Shown here: positions 48,530-58,059 of the stretch, in pieces
How positions within the stretch are numbered: position 1 is the first letter of the stretch
How the letters are laid out: every line of letters starts with the position of its first letter
Assembly (NCBI RefSeq): GCF_001238275.1
Contig: NZ_LGTB01000005.1
Location: 124,001 to 188,000, forward strand
DNA length: 64,000 nucleotides
Direction of reading: 5' to 3'
Source of the DNA: Bradyrhizobium viridifuturi
GTDB lineage: Bacteria > Pseudomonadota > Alphaproteobacteria > Rhizobiales > Xanthobacteraceae
The notes under the pieces: model-generated
Told to the model about the DNA's origin: nothing
What the model saw: only the letters and a program-made list of their open reading frames with translations
The model's database searches: none
Made by a program: the position numbers and the translations under genes

Positions 48530-49093
48530 TCACCTCCGATAGAACAACACGCGACCCAGGGGTATCAGTTGCAGCAGGTAATCGAAATCCGCGACATTGG
48601 CGGTGAGAACAGTGAATCCGGCTTTTTGGGCTTGCAGGAATAGAACGCTGTCCTGAAGCGCACGCAACTTGTCGTCCTTCTGATAGCCCTGCAGCCGGCA
48701 AAGCATGCCCGAGAGGAGCGCGGCGCGGCCAACAATCTCCACATCCGGAGCGAAGATTCGGTGAGACGGCATGCTCGAGATTGAGGCGCCGATCTGCTCG
48801 ATAGCCGCGCGCGTCCCAGGATGTTTGGGATCTAGCACCCCGACTGTGTGCATCAACTCCTGGATGGCGACAGTCGAGTGGTTGGCGTGCCGAAGGTCCA
48901 ATAGGTCCGCGACGATGCTTGGTGCGCGCCCCTGAAGTCCATCGATGTAGACGCAGGTGTCGAGCAGAAGCTCCTGACCCGCCTCGGGCCTATCACCAAG
49001 GAACGGAAGTTCGTGATCGGCCCGCCTCGCCAGTGTCGCGCCAGGATCAAACCGCGCCCAACGAAGCGCCGCTGCGAAATCAAATTCCGCCAC
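48530..49093 (-). CDS. PIN-domain (VapC-like) toxin
   Basis: This is a 187-residue probable ribonuclease toxin. After an N-terminal extension the PIN fold begins ELLLDTCVYIDGLQGRAP with the first acidic metal ligand; it continues HSTVAIQELMHTVGVLD with the Glu ligand, KLRALQDSVLFLQAQKAGF and TVLTANVADFDYL with the last acidic ligands. The start is GTG 49093, one base after the stop of the upstream gene, so the two are translationally coupled. Such toxins cut RNA unless bound by the partner. Confidence 0.75.
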   Translation of the reverse strand: MAEFDFAAALRWARFDPGATLARRADHELPFLGDRPEAGQELLLDTCVYIDGLQGRAPSIVADLLDLRHANHSTVAIQELMHTVGVLDPKHPGTRAAIEQIGASISSMPSHRIFAPDVEIVGRAALLSGMLCRLQGYQKDDKLRALQDSVLFLQAQKAGFTVLTANVADFDYLLQLIPLGRVLFYRR

Positions 49094-49094
49094 G

Positions 49095-49433
49095 TCAGAA
49101 GCCGAGCTTGAGGTTGGGGTCGACCGAACCCATCGTCTTCCGGAACGTCTCGCTGAAATTGTCGTCGAGCGCGAGGCTCGCGAGCGCAAATTCGATGAGA
49201 TCCGTGTCCGCGGCGATACCGGTCTGCTGTTTCGCTCGCTGGATCAGCTTCCGGCTGGTCCGCCCAGCGATCCGCGCCCTCTTCTCTCCGAGCAGCCCCG
49301 AATGCTCTGCCGCGCTCATGACGGCGGTAACGCGCGAGGCCGCACCAACCCCGAGCTTACCGATCTTGGTCTTGTGGCCGAGTGTGGAACGCTTGCCGCG
49401 GGATGCGGGCTTCTTTGTGCTGATTTTCGGCAT
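49095..49433 (-). CDS. Probable antitoxin partner of the PIN toxin
   Basis: This is a 112-residue basic protein: a K/R/S-rich N-terminus (MPKISTKKPASRGKRSTLGH) and a helical second half (RKLIQRAKQQTGIAADTDLI, FALASLALDDNFSETFRKTM) in which the toxin-binding part would be expected. The assignment rests on position (directly upstream of the toxin, one base apart) and size. No palindrome of note was found at its promoter. Confidence 0.6.
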   Translation of the reverse strand: MPKISTKKPASRGKRSTLGHKTKIGKLGVGAASRVTAVMSAAEHSGLLGEKRARIAGRTSRKLIQRAKQQTGIAADTDLIEFALASLALDDNFSETFRKTMGSVDPNLKLGF

Positions 49434-49759
49434 TGGTCGACCTTGTATAACAAATCTCGATTTTGTTTAACATAGCGCCTTCCCTCCTCGCCTTCAAGTC
49501 GCAAGGGCGGTATCGTCGTAAACGATTTCCATCAGGAGGCAGCTACCGCCCTTCCAGTAGATTTTGGCGCTGCGCGTGGCTTCACGGGCAGGCACCAAGC
49601 CCCCCGCTGGACAGTAGCCAGCGAGATATCTTGAACGCGCTCGGATCGGCAGGGCTCCGGAAAGCTGTCGACGCCGTCTGAAGCGCACTCCGATGGAGGT
49701 GTAGCGAGACCGAACTTTGGACCACCCAAAACTAGAGTTTTGCACTTTGCTCACGTTGG
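49434..49759. other. No clear gene
   Basis: A minus-strand frame (49532-49729, starting GGPKFGLATPPSECASDGVD) has some coding look but no recognisable family. It may be a scrap of a mobile-element gene. Confidence 0.35.
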
Positions 49760-50250
49760 CGGGCTGGTGGCGCGACGTGGTTCTGCAGCAAAATCGGCGC
49801 TCTGTTGCCGACCCGACCAGGCTGGTGAGCCACCTGGGCTAAACCCGAGCGTACGGCAGTCTGGCGAGGCTCCGCCTACCTTGGCAGGATCACCAAGCAG
49901 GGCCGCGGCCAAGCTCACGGAATGCTTGTCGAAGCAGCATGGGCTGCAGCCCGTTCGCCGGGACCGCTGCGTGCATTCTCCAGCGTGTGGCTTCACGACG
50001 CGGCAAGCACATCGCGGCAGTCGCGACGGCGCGGAAGCTGGCGATCATATGGCATATGCTGACCAAGAGCACCGACTAGCTCTGGACGAGGCCGGCCCTG
50101 CTGGCGCGCAAGTTCCGGAGCATCGAACTGCGCGCTGGACTACCTACCAGGCATGCCAAGCGTGGATCGGCCTATGACTACAATATCCCCGCGAAGAGGG
50201 CTGAGAAACGCGCACGCGTGGAATCCGCCGAGAAGGAGTATACCAGGTTC
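49760..50250 (+). mobile_element. IS110/IS116-family transposase 3' remnant
   Basis: Pieces in several frames read LNPSVRQSGE, then RITKQGRG-type and MLVEAAWAAARSPGPLRAF, then RSIELRAG-type, and finally KRGSAYDYNIPAKRAEKRAR, which is the usual order at the end of an IS110-family (Transposase_20) protein. Multiple indels; dead. Confidence 0.65.
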
Positions 50251-50797
50251 ACGTCCCGGTGGCGGGCAAAGCCGCGATCCCGACAAAGCAAGGCTTCTGC
50301 GACATAGGGCTTGTCTACAACATCCGTGTCGGTTGGCTTAGCGCGCCGCGAGAAGTCCAGGGTGACACCGCGCTGGGACCGCTGTGGACGAATGATGGGT
50401 TTCGCGCGCACATGGCCGACCGCACGTGCTTCAGCAACCCGAAGGTCCCCTCAATATCTCGGCGACATCGTCCTCGCCCCGCATGCTTGACAGCGGCCAA
50501 ACCAGTTACAATCGGCAGAAGGACGGCTGGACGTTTTGCGTCGAGCTAGACACTGGCTCTGCCAAGCTGCCTAGTCTCCAACATCGTGGAGCGCCGAGCT
50601 GCAGGACAAGGCCGCCCCGTCTTGGCCGGTAAAGTGGGTCGTGGAGTCAAATCTAATCGACGAGATCCCTTAGCGAGCGTTCATTCTGCAGCGTTACGGT
50701 TTTCGACCGCGCAAACGAGCAGGTCGAAGAAGGCTGATCCTGAGAGGATGTCAGTTAGATGGCGGACCGGGTCTAAAACAGTAAACCAACATATGGC
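50251..50797. other. No gene seen
   Basis: No supported coding region. A weakly tts-like stretch near 50648 was rejected because its spacing is wrong. Confidence 0.4.
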
Positions 50798-50828
50798 TTG
50801 AACCTCACGTAGCGTCAGATCGTAAGCT
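50798..50828 (+). promoter_or_regulatory. MerR-type promoter (site E), upstream of the SKWP effector
   Basis: TTGAAC at 50798-50803, a 19-base spacer with CTCACG-TAG-CGTCAG, and TAAGCT at 50823-50828. The dyad CT-ACG-N3-CGT-AG is clear. The next gene start is 317 bases downstream, so the link to it is uncertain. Confidence 0.6.
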
Positions 50829-51145
50829 CCGAAGAGCACGCGCCATGCTCGCCGCAGCGGGTCATGACATCGGCAAGGCAGAATGTGAGCGCCATGGCGT
50901 AAACTGTGATGAGCAATGACTAAGGTGCGCGTGCCAAGAGATCTGTGGACGATGTAAACGTGAGAATACGTGAAGCCGCACCCGCGACTCAATTGTCTTA
51001 TTGGCCTCGCAATCGCAAACAGCTCGAGCCGTAAATAGAAGCAGCTCGTCGCGAATAGGATTGTACATGCACTGTTGCTGAACGTGAAAACCGGAATTCC
51101 CTCTCATAGACGCTAGGCGCCTCCGGCGGAACCCAGGAATGACAG

Positions 51146-53223
51146 ATGTTGGCAGTTGACGCGGCAATAACTGAGATTGACCGTTCTCATCAAATACGTG
51201 AATTCTCAATCACCGTGCTCAAGCACGCAAAGCAGCTTCGGCCGGCGGATCAAACAGCGTTCCTGCAAAAGGCAGCTTCGCAGTTCCAGCTTAGATTTGT
51301 CGAATGCTTCGAGGAAAACATCCTCGCTGGGAAATCCTGGGACTATGCGACCACCTGCAATGCGATAAGCCGGGTGGGCGGAGGTGAGGCTGGGGTAACG
51401 GCCTGCGAGCGTATTGCTGCTCGCGTGTCACGACTTGATAATGCGTTGATAAAGAAGATCGGATTCAGAGCCATTTCACTTCTCGCATCGTCCTTCAGTC
51501 GGCACTTCAGAGTGACCGAATGCTGTAATGGAGCGATCCGATTGGCCGAATTTTGTGGCGACCACGAGAGCGGATTCCAGGAATTGAACAGTCAAAGTCT
51601 GGCGTCGTTGGTGAATGGCTTCAGCAAGTGGCCGAAACAAGCAGCCTGCCAGCGAGCTACGGTCGTAATCGCGAAGGAAGTCATTCGCCGAGCCGGTCGT
51701 CCTGGCCGGCTCTCGGATTTTGCTCCGCAGGGACTCGCGAACTTGGTGAACGGTTTCAGCAAGTGGGCGGAGGATGCGGTCGTGCGCGAAGCCACAGGGG
51801 TGATCGCAGCTGAGATTGTCGACGGCTCCATCGAGATATCCGAATTCACCCGGCAGCATTTGGCGAACCTGGTGAATGGTTTCAGCAAGTGGTCGGAAGA
51901 CAAAGGCTCTCGGCAAGCCACAATCGTAATCGCGGACGAGATCCATCGTCGAGCCGCCGGGCTCGGCGATTTCAATCAGCAGGACCTCGCGAGCTTGGTG
52001 AACAGTTTTAGCAAGTGGCCAGAAGAGGCGGCCTGTCGGAAAGCCGGGGTCGCACTCGCCTGTCAAGTCCTTCACGCTGGGGCCGCCAGACGCTCTCAAT
52101 ATACTCCGCAGGGACTGACCAATCTGGTGAACGGCTTCAGCAAGTGGTGGAACGAGGCAGCTTGTCGCCAAGCCGCAGTCGCACTTGCCCATGAAATCAT
52201 GGCGGCTCGGCTATCCCATTATACTGAGCAGGCATTGGCGAACCTGGTGAATGGTTTTAGCAAGTGGCCGCACGAAGTGGCCGTTCGCGATGCCACAATT
52301 GCGATCGCGAGCGAAATCATTCGCCGTCCCCGACTCTCTCAATTTACTCAACAGGGACTGACAGACCTGGTGAACGGCTTCAGCAAGTGGCCCGAGGAGG
52401 TCGAGCTTCGGAAAGCTACGGTCGCGATCGCGAGCGATCTCGTTCACCACGACGCATGGCCTTCCAATTTTAATCAGAAGGAGCTCGCCAAGTTGGTCAA
52501 CGGCTTCAGCAAGTGGCCGGAAGAGGCAGTCTTTCGTGAAGCGGTAGTTGCAATTGCGAGCAAGGTGCTCTGCCGCATCGGCTGGCTGTCCAATTTAGGG
52601 CCGCAGGACCTGTCGAACCTGGTCAACGGTTTGAGCAAATGGCCCAACGAGGTGCTTCTCGCCGAGGGACGATTGCGATCGCTGAGGAGGTCCTTCGCCG
52701 CTCCGCCAAATTATCCGATTGTACCCAGCAAGGATTGGTAAATCTGGTAAACGGCTTCAGCAAGTGGCCGGAAGATCAAGCCTGTCGCAAAGCGACGGTC
52801 GAACTGGCGCACGTCGTCCTTCGCTCTGATGTCGCTCAGTTCTCCGACTACACTCAGCAGGCGCTGGCTACTCTGGTAAACGGGTTCAGCAAGTGGCCTG
52901 AAGTAGCCACCTTATACCAAGTGGCAGTTGAACTCGCTCGCGAGGTCCTTCGTCGCGCCGATCGTCTCGCTGATTTCACCCCGCAGGATATTGCCAATCT
53001 GGTGAACGGTTTCAGCAAATGGCCTGAGGAGGCGACCATTGGCCAAGCCGCGCTCGCACTTGCCGGTGAGGTCTATCATCGTGCCGCTCGTCTCTCGGGT
53101 TTTACTGAGCAGGGATTGGAGAATTTGATAACCGGCTTCTGCAAGTGGTCGAGAGAGCCGGCATGTCGCCAAGCTACAGTCGCGATTGCGACAGAAGTCG
53201 TTCGCCGCGCCCATCGCAACTAG
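51146..53223 (+). pseudogene. SKWP-repeat type III effector (XopAD/RipS-like), frameshifted once
   Basis: The gene encodes about 692 residues, mainly 13 tandem copies of a 42-residue helical repeat ending LANLVNGFSKWPEEAACR, the hallmark of SKWP effectors of Ralstonia (RipS) and Xanthomonas (XopAD). Nine copies are in the first frame (to about 52650) and four in the next (to 53223). At about 52653 GTG-CTTCTCGC would read on correctly as GTG-GCT-TCT-CGC, so one G is missing; a stop follows at 52739. It may be a pseudogene, make a 531-residue truncated protein, or reflect a base-calling error. ATG 51146 has AGGA seven bases upstream. Unlike the other effectors here it has no tts box; the nearest promoter is the MerR-type site at 50798. 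Confidence 0.8.
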
Positions 53224-53943
53224 TGGCTCTGCGACTTTGCTTCTCCGGGTCTGATGACTTGGTGGCTGGTCTTCTGAGCGTGTACGAGAAGCTAGCTCTG
53301 CGATGCGATAACGCGATCGTTCGAATCTACGCGCCAGGGCTCGTTGGACACGCACGTCTCGCTCATTAGTGAACCCTGCAAGATTGTTCCTGTCTATTGT
53401 CATCGCGGCTCGTCCGCCCGAAAATAGCGCGTCCTCCCCATCGCCACTAAACCAGTTTCGCTACGCCTTATCCGTGCGACGACTATCGCGACGCTGCCCA
53501 AGGGCTTCCAAGAAATGCGAACCTGGCGATGACGCCCGGACACCGCAGTGCTCTTGGCTGACCGATGCCGAAACCATGGCCAATGTTGCAAAACGCGAAT
53601 TGCGCGACGCCATCGTCTGGATTCGGTCAGTGTCGAAATCGTCGTCGCTAGACGCGCCCGTTCCCTACGATCGCCGTGGATCAAATTTGTTGCGAGCTGC
53701 CCTCGGTTCGCCGTGCTGTCCGAGATCGCTAGGCTGAAGCGCGTCAGTATTTGCTGGGTTCGAGGCCGAGGCTCGTTGACAATCGCGTGCCGTTAGCTGG
53801 CAATCGAAGTTGATCGGGGTTGCCGGAGCGTGCCTTCTCTCCTGCTTTTGGCGCTTACGTCACCCTCAAGACCAGTTCGGGCTGCAGAGATGTCGTTCGC
53901 TCGGGCAAACTGGAAGACGGCCACTGATATCGTTGAAATAGCC
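53224..53943. other. No gene seen
   Basis: Frames at 53369-53796 carry no motif and overlap antisense frames. The MerR-type promoter at 53944 marks the right edge. Confidence 0.4.
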
Positions 53944-53974
53944 TTGAATCGAACGCTACGTCAGGTTGTAGGCT
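53944..53974 (+). promoter_or_regulatory. MerR-type promoter (site F) of the cytochrome c gene
   Basis: TTGAAT at 53944-53949, a 19-base spacer with ACG-CTA-CGTCAGGTTG, and TAGGCT at 53969-53974. The -35, -10 and the last ten spacer bases are identical to the nolA promoter. Transcription would start near 53981, 47 bases before the cytochrome ATG. Confidence 0.7.
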
Positions 53975-54027
53975 TGGGCGCGACACCAGCCTTCTTCATG
54001 TCAGGCAGGTGAAGAAAGGATAAGTTG

Positions 54028-54417
54028 ATGAAGGTGACGATTCTCGCTGCTCTGCTGGTTTCCGCCGGAATTGGGCAGGCGAATGCTCAGATAGCGACGC
54101 GCGGACAATCGCAGTTCAATACCTGCAAGCCTTGCCACCAGGTGGGTGACAACGCCAGGAACGCCATCGGCCCAACCCTCAACGGGCTGATTGGACGTAA
54201 GGCGGGATCGGTTGAGGGCTATCCCTATTCAGAGGCCATGAAGAACTCTGGGATCACCTGGACCGACCACAACCTCTCCGACTACATCCACGATCCAAAG
54301 GCGACGGTTCCCGGCAATAAGATGGCTTTTGGTGGAATGAAGGACGATCAGACGATCTCAGACATCATCGACTACTTGCACACCTTCGATAAGGCGCCTG
54401 TTAAGCTTCGTCAGTGA
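54028..54417 (+). CDS. Class I cytochrome c (c550/CycA-like)
   Basis: This is a 129-residue periplasmic monohaem cytochrome. A signal peptide (TILAALLVSAGIGQANA) is cut before QIATRG. The haem-binding motif is CKPCH at residues 33-37. The family blocks IGPTLNGLIGRKAGSVEGYP and SEAMKNSGITW follow, and the distal Met ligand lies in PGNKMAFGGM. It closely resembles mitochondrial-type cytochrome c550 of Bradyrhizobium, an electron carrier between the bc1 complex and oxidases. ATG 54028 has AAGGA upstream. The gene stands alone. Its MerR-type promoter suggests coupling to the nolA circuit, which would be a new role. Confidence 0.92.
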   Translation: MKVTILAALLVSAGIGQANAQIATRGQSQFNTCKPCHQVGDNARNAIGPTLNGLIGRKAGSVEGYPYSEAMKNSGITWTDHNLSDYIHDPKATVPGNKMAFGGMKDDQTISDIIDYLHTFDKAPVKLRQ

Positions 54418-54753
54418 ATGGACGGGTCGGTCATGAGAACGTGAGAAAAGCTTCGAGCCGGCGGTAAGTCGTGAAGTTCGCGCTTCTCGGAGCGAGGCAG
54501 CCATGATCAAGCTTGCACTGGTGCCAATATTTCCATCGGCATGGTCATCCGTAAGCCGTCGAATACGCGGCGGCTTAGCGGGTGATCGCCCGTATGTCGT
54601 GTTCTGGCGATCGAGCACAATGGCGCCGATCGCGACAAGATAGCCCCTAATATCACCGGGCGATTAGGTGATGCTCTCTAGAAGGAAGTAAGCGTTGTAC
54701 TGAATCAAGGCTGCGGCGACTGTAAGCTAACCATGATAGGTGGCTTGAAGGGG

Positions 54754-54784
54754 CTGAAGCTCACGCAGCTTCAGATCGTACATC
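54754..54784 (+). promoter_or_regulatory. Degenerate MerR-type promoter (site G)
   Basis: CTGAAG at 54754-54759, a 19-base spacer with CTCACG-CAG-CTTCAGATCG and TACATC at 54779-54784. Hexamers and dyad are each one to three bases off the better sites; the spacer end CAGATCG is identical to site E. A 64-residue frame starts 52 bases downstream. Confidence 0.35.
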
Positions 54785-54835
54785 CTCAAGCTTAGCGTTC
54801 TAGCAAGTGAATAGAAGGGGCAGAGAAGTGCGTTA

Positions 54836-55030
54836 GTGCAGGTATTGGACAAAAGAGATCCGTTGATCGTCCTCGATGTTGTGAACCTCGAGTTCCAGAC
54901 TTTTGCAGCGACCGCCCCATTCATGGTCATGACTGTCTTGGCATGGATCGCATCCCTCGTGGCTAAGGGTCACGTGCCGAGCATAGCCACTTTGCAACGT
55001 CAGCCCGCACTCGTAATCGTAAAATCGTAA
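54836..55030 (+). CDS. Possible small membrane protein
   Basis: This 64-residue frame from GTG 54836 has one hydrophobic stretch (APFMVMTVLAWIASLVA at about 27-43) between short polar ends. The ribosome binding site is weak. Its position just after MerR-type site G is the main reason to list it. Confidence 0.3.
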   Translation: MQVLDKRDPLIVLDVVNLEFQTFAATAPFMVMTVLAWIASLVAKGHVPSIATLQRQPALVIVKS

Positions 55031-55063
55031 ATGCGATTGTGCGACGGCTGACAAAGCAAGTTC

Positions 55064-55361
55064 TCAGTCGAGATCCTCCGGCGTGATATCGCGAGCACCG
55101 TGCAGCAGTCGCACCATCTCAACGCCGTTAGGGAAAGGCTTCGTAAAAGAGTACGTAGTTGCCGACCGGGAAGCTCCAAATGCTCATACCCAACTCGGGC
55201 CGCTGTCGGCCCGCCAGTGGATTCCCGCCAAGCATCTGAAGGACGTTGCCGATTCGATCGAGCACGCGGTCCGCAGCGGCGATATTGTCTGATGCGATGA
55301 AAAGCCAAATCTCGTCCAGGTCGGTCTCGGCCTGGGGCCGCCTGGTGAGATTACCCGCCAT
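55064..55361 (-). pseudogene. ParE/RelE-family toxin, frameshifted near its end
   Basis: The product begins LTRRPQAETDLDEIWLFIAS, then AADRVLDRIGNVLQMLGGNP and WSFPVGNYVLFYEAFP, a standard ParE toxin. A stop follows at 55128 because one C appears to be extra in TTTCCCTAAC. In the next frame the expected ending GVEMVRLLHGARDITPEDLD is intact to 55064. A broken toxin or a sequencing error. It overlaps the antitoxin gene by 11 bases. Confidence 0.75.
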
Positions 55362-55629
55362 GCCTCCCGGCTCTCAGCCGTTCACGTCCTCGGGCCTTAA
55401 TTTGTTCGACCAGTTCGCCGGGCTCAAACGGCTCGGCCGGACCGCTTTCAAGGCCTTCCTGTATGGCAGCACGCAATGCTTCAAGCTTCGCCTTGCGACG
55501 CTCCTCGCGTTCTTCAACAAGGCGCAGTCCCTCCCGCATCACTTCGCTAGCGGTTGCATAGCGACCGCTGTCGACGAGATCCTTGATGAAGCTCTCGTAG
55601 TGCTTGCCGACAGTATAACTCGTGGCCAT
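55351..55629 (-). CDS. ParD-family antitoxin
   Basis: The 92-residue protein has the ribbon-helix-helix start ATSYTVGKHYESFIKDLVDS and GRYATASEVMREGLRLVEER, then a charged helix that should wrap the toxin. ATG 55629 has GGAGG upstream. It would bind DNA as a dimer, repress its own operon and neutralise ParE, which here carries a frameshift. Confidence 0.85.
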   Translation of the reverse strand: MATSYTVGKHYESFIKDLVDSGRYATASEVMREGLRLVEEREERRKAKLEALRAAIQEGLESGPAEPFEPGELVEQIKARGRERLRAGRHGG

Positions 55630-55871
55630 ACGCACCTCCTTGCCTCATAATATATTACTTTATGCTATATCCCACAAGGGGTTTCTAAATACCGCGCCTC
55701 GGTTCTCCGGCCACGTGGGGCTATAGAAGGACGGGGGCAAACGGTTGGTAAGTGACGAAATCACTTGGCTCAGCCGGTCCGAGGCGCCTCTGCTAGCGCA
55801 CACCACCTTCCTGTGGGAGGCATGAACAACGACCAAGGAGGTCAGCCCGCAATGCCCTGAGCACGGGCCCA

Positions 55872-56018
55872 CTATTCTGCGGCGGAGGCCAGTGCCTCCA
55901 CGACGAGCCGCCGGACTTGTCGCGCCGGCGCCTTGAGATTGGCGGTAGCTGCGAGAATCGGCACAAGCGCACCACCGAGAAAGATCCCGGCCCGATGACT
56001 CGTAGCGCCATCTCTCAA
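55872..56018 (-). CDS. Possible 48-residue protein
   Basis: From TTG 56018, just after the stop of the next upstream gene, the frame encodes LGGALVPILAATANLKAPAR and QVRRLVVEALASAAE. The helix-like pattern suggests coding, but the start is weak. It could be the tail of a broken gene. Confidence 0.3.
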   Translation of the reverse strand: MRDGATSHRAGIFLGGALVPILAATANLKAPARQVRRLVVEALASAAE

Positions 56019-56020
56019 TT

Positions 56021-56209
56021 TTAGGGCGGGAAAATGGGTGACCTTAGTGCCGGCTGCTCAGCGTGATCTCGAGCTGATTTCTCTGGCTGACCAACGCGCC
56101 GTTCGTAATTGGCGGCCAGCTGCAACAAGCGCACCTTGATGAACGGGTCAGCTTGCTCGGCAAGTTCCCGCACGGTCCGCGCCCTCTCTCTACAAAACTC
56201 GTCGTCCAT
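56021..56209 (-). CDS. Small conserved Bradyrhizobium-type protein
   Basis: A 62-residue protein starting MDDEFCRERARTVRELAEQA, then ADPFIKVRLLQLAANYE. Proteins with this start (a RERA-T-R-LAE-ADPF-K-RLL-LA-YE pattern) are frequent in Bradyrhizobium and of unknown function. AGGA lies close upstream of ATG 56209. The C-terminal half differs from what I would expect and may be frameshifted. Confidence 0.55.
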   Translation of the reverse strand: MDDEFCRERARTVRELAEQADPFIKVRLLQLAANYERRVGQPEKSARDHAEQPALRSPIFPP

Positions 56210-56637
56210 GACATCCTACCAGAAATTGTCTGCCTGATAATGCCAGTTGAGAAGCGGGACTGCATATGACCGAGGTTACACTGCAAGATATTTCCCCCAG
56301 TCCCAGCCCTTGGAAGCAAGATGTTCGCCTCATTTAGCAACAAGGGTCGGCGTGTCCTTGCCCTTTCCGCCAGGCGACTTTGCACGGGCAGGTCCTGTTC
56401 GGCGGAACGACCACTGTGAACCGCTCAGAAAGCGACGAGGAGATCGCCCTTCAATGCCCCGCTCCTCTCCTCTGAGGCCTCCAGGTCCAGCACCGTGACA
56501 GGAGCCAAATCTGTCATGACATTATTGAGCAACAGATCACGCGCAGGGCTTTCTCCATCCGGATGGCATTTTGCCAAGTTAAGCGCCGCGCGCCTCGCCC
56601 CCGGTGCGGGTGACAGTTAAGTTAAGACAACCCTGCT
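56210..56637. other. No gene seen
   Basis: Nothing supported. Confidence 0.4.
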
Positions 56638-57054
56638 TCATGCTGTTCGTCGACTGGATCGACCTTTCCTGCGGCGTCGCCGCGAGCTCTGATGGCGACT
56701 GCGGGGAGCAATAAGTGAATTTGTTGGATCGGTGACCGCTTGCACAGGGACTTCGCTGGATGAGGGATCGATGGTCGATCGAAGCGGCTCTCTTCGAGCG
56801 GCGACCGCCCTTTCGAGTGCAGACAGGAATTGCCGCCCCTCTTGTGTAATTTCCCAGCCGAGAGCATCGCGAAAGACAAACTTTGCCGAAAAGATATTCA
56901 GATCCGGAGCATGTTCGGCCAACCGCTTCATGCGATCGGTCCAGTCGCGGCCGCTGTTCATCAGGATCTCCACGGCGCGTCGGACTTCGGCAACAGAGGC
57001 CCGCCCGGTGGGCTGACCGGCCAGCACTTTCAGGACGGTCAGTTGGAAGGACAC
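56638..57054 (-). CDS. Hypothetical protein with a winged-helix-like core
   Basis: From GTG 57054 the product is 138 residues: SFQLTVLKVLAGQPTGRASV, then EVRRAVEILMNSGRDWTDRM and FRDALGWEITQEGRQFLSAL. The pattern of helices followed by GW-IT-xGR-FL resembles a winged-helix domain found in small conserved rhizobial proteins. The tail is basic and serine-rich. A TTG start at 57096 is possible. Function unknown; possibly a regulator. Confidence 0.55.
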   Translation of the reverse strand: MSFQLTVLKVLAGQPTGRASVAEVRRAVEILMNSGRDWTDRMKRLAEHAPDLNIFSAKFVFRDALGWEITQEGRQFLSALERAVAARREPLRSTIDPSSSEVPVQAVTDPTNSLIAPRSRHQSSRRRRRKGRSSRRTA

Positions 57055-57628
57055 TTGCCGTGTCTCCGATGGGCTGTGTGTGCAGTTCCCGTCCAATGGT
57101 TCAAGATCAGGGAAACGTCGTCAACAACGTGCCGCCGTTAACCTCAACTATATTGGCTAACTACGAGCGCCGGCGTCCTGGGATTGCTCGCCGGCTGATG
57201 CGCGAGGAGTCCTCGAGCGGGCACGCTATCAGCGCGCCGCAGGCTCGTATCGTCCATAACGGACGAACTCGCCTCGGTGCGCTCGTTTGAGAATCGACAG
57301 CACAAGCTTTGCGTCGGCCGGTGCAGCAAGTTGCTACAAGGTCATGCGCGGCGTACACCTCCTGGCCCGCTGGGCAGGAGTGTACGGTTCGGACCATTCA
57401 TGGCACCGAGGATATTGTGTCAGGTCCATACTGCTCCAAGGTGGGCAGAATCCGGAACTGCTGTGGCACCGGCGAGCAATGCCTTGAGTGAAGCCGCCAC
57501 GGGGCTTGCGGCAAAGCCTCAGTCGGAAGCGACGGTCGTAAAGGACTGCCCGGCGCACCAGATACAAGGCATCGCCGGACAGGCGCGAGATCACAAGTTG
57601 CCGAGGGCAGCCCGGAGTTGCACGTCAG
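57055..57628. other. No gene seen
   Basis: Overlapping plus-strand frames without motifs. Confidence 0.4.
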
Positions 57629-57835
57629 TCAGCCAACCCGAAGATCCTCGGCTGACGTCTTACCCGAGCGCCCCGCCTTGAGCTCGTAACTGACCCGAGC
57701 CCCCTCTTCGAGGGTGCTGTAACCGGCCTTTTCCACGGCACTGATGTGCACGAACACGTCGGCACTTCCGTCCTCCGGCCGAATAAAGCCATAACCTTTG
57801 CTGGAATTGAACCACTTCACAATACCCATTGCCAC
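57629..57835 (-). CDS. cspA: Cold-shock protein (CspA family)
   Basis: The 68-residue protein is a single OB-fold cold-shock domain with both RNA-binding motifs, KGYGFI and VFVHIS. It starts MGIVKWFNSSKGYGFIRPED. Such proteins act as RNA chaperones. Either GTG 57835 or ATG 57829 may be the start. Rhizobial genomes have many copies; this one is likely stand-alone. Confidence 0.92.
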   Translation of the reverse strand: MAMGIVKWFNSSKGYGFIRPEDGSADVFVHISAVEKAGYSTLEEGARVSYELKAGRSGKTSAEDLRVG

Positions 57836-58059
57836 GGCAGCATCTCCATCAGTTGAACCTTCGTGATCTAGCTAAGAGTCTCGCAGCCATCAAGATGGGC
57901 GGCAAAACGACGCTCGTCCGCCGCGGCAGTCACGTCCGCAACTTTCTTGCCCGATGACTGAGATGTTGAGTCTTTTGTGCAGCGGCCGACAGCAACACCC
58001 TGACGTCGCAGATCCTCGCTTCAGGGGAGCGGGATTCGGATGGCTGTTCAGCCTGCGGC

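Noticed and set aside
50648..50675. tts-like GTCAAATCTAATCGACGAG upstream of the SKWP gene
   Set aside because: Spacing between GTCA and TCG is two bases too long and the AGCT core is absent.
51600..53160. CRISPR-like periodic repeats
   Set aside because: The 126-base periodicity is the SKWP protein repeat; copies diverge at codon third positions and there are no unique spacers between identical repeats.
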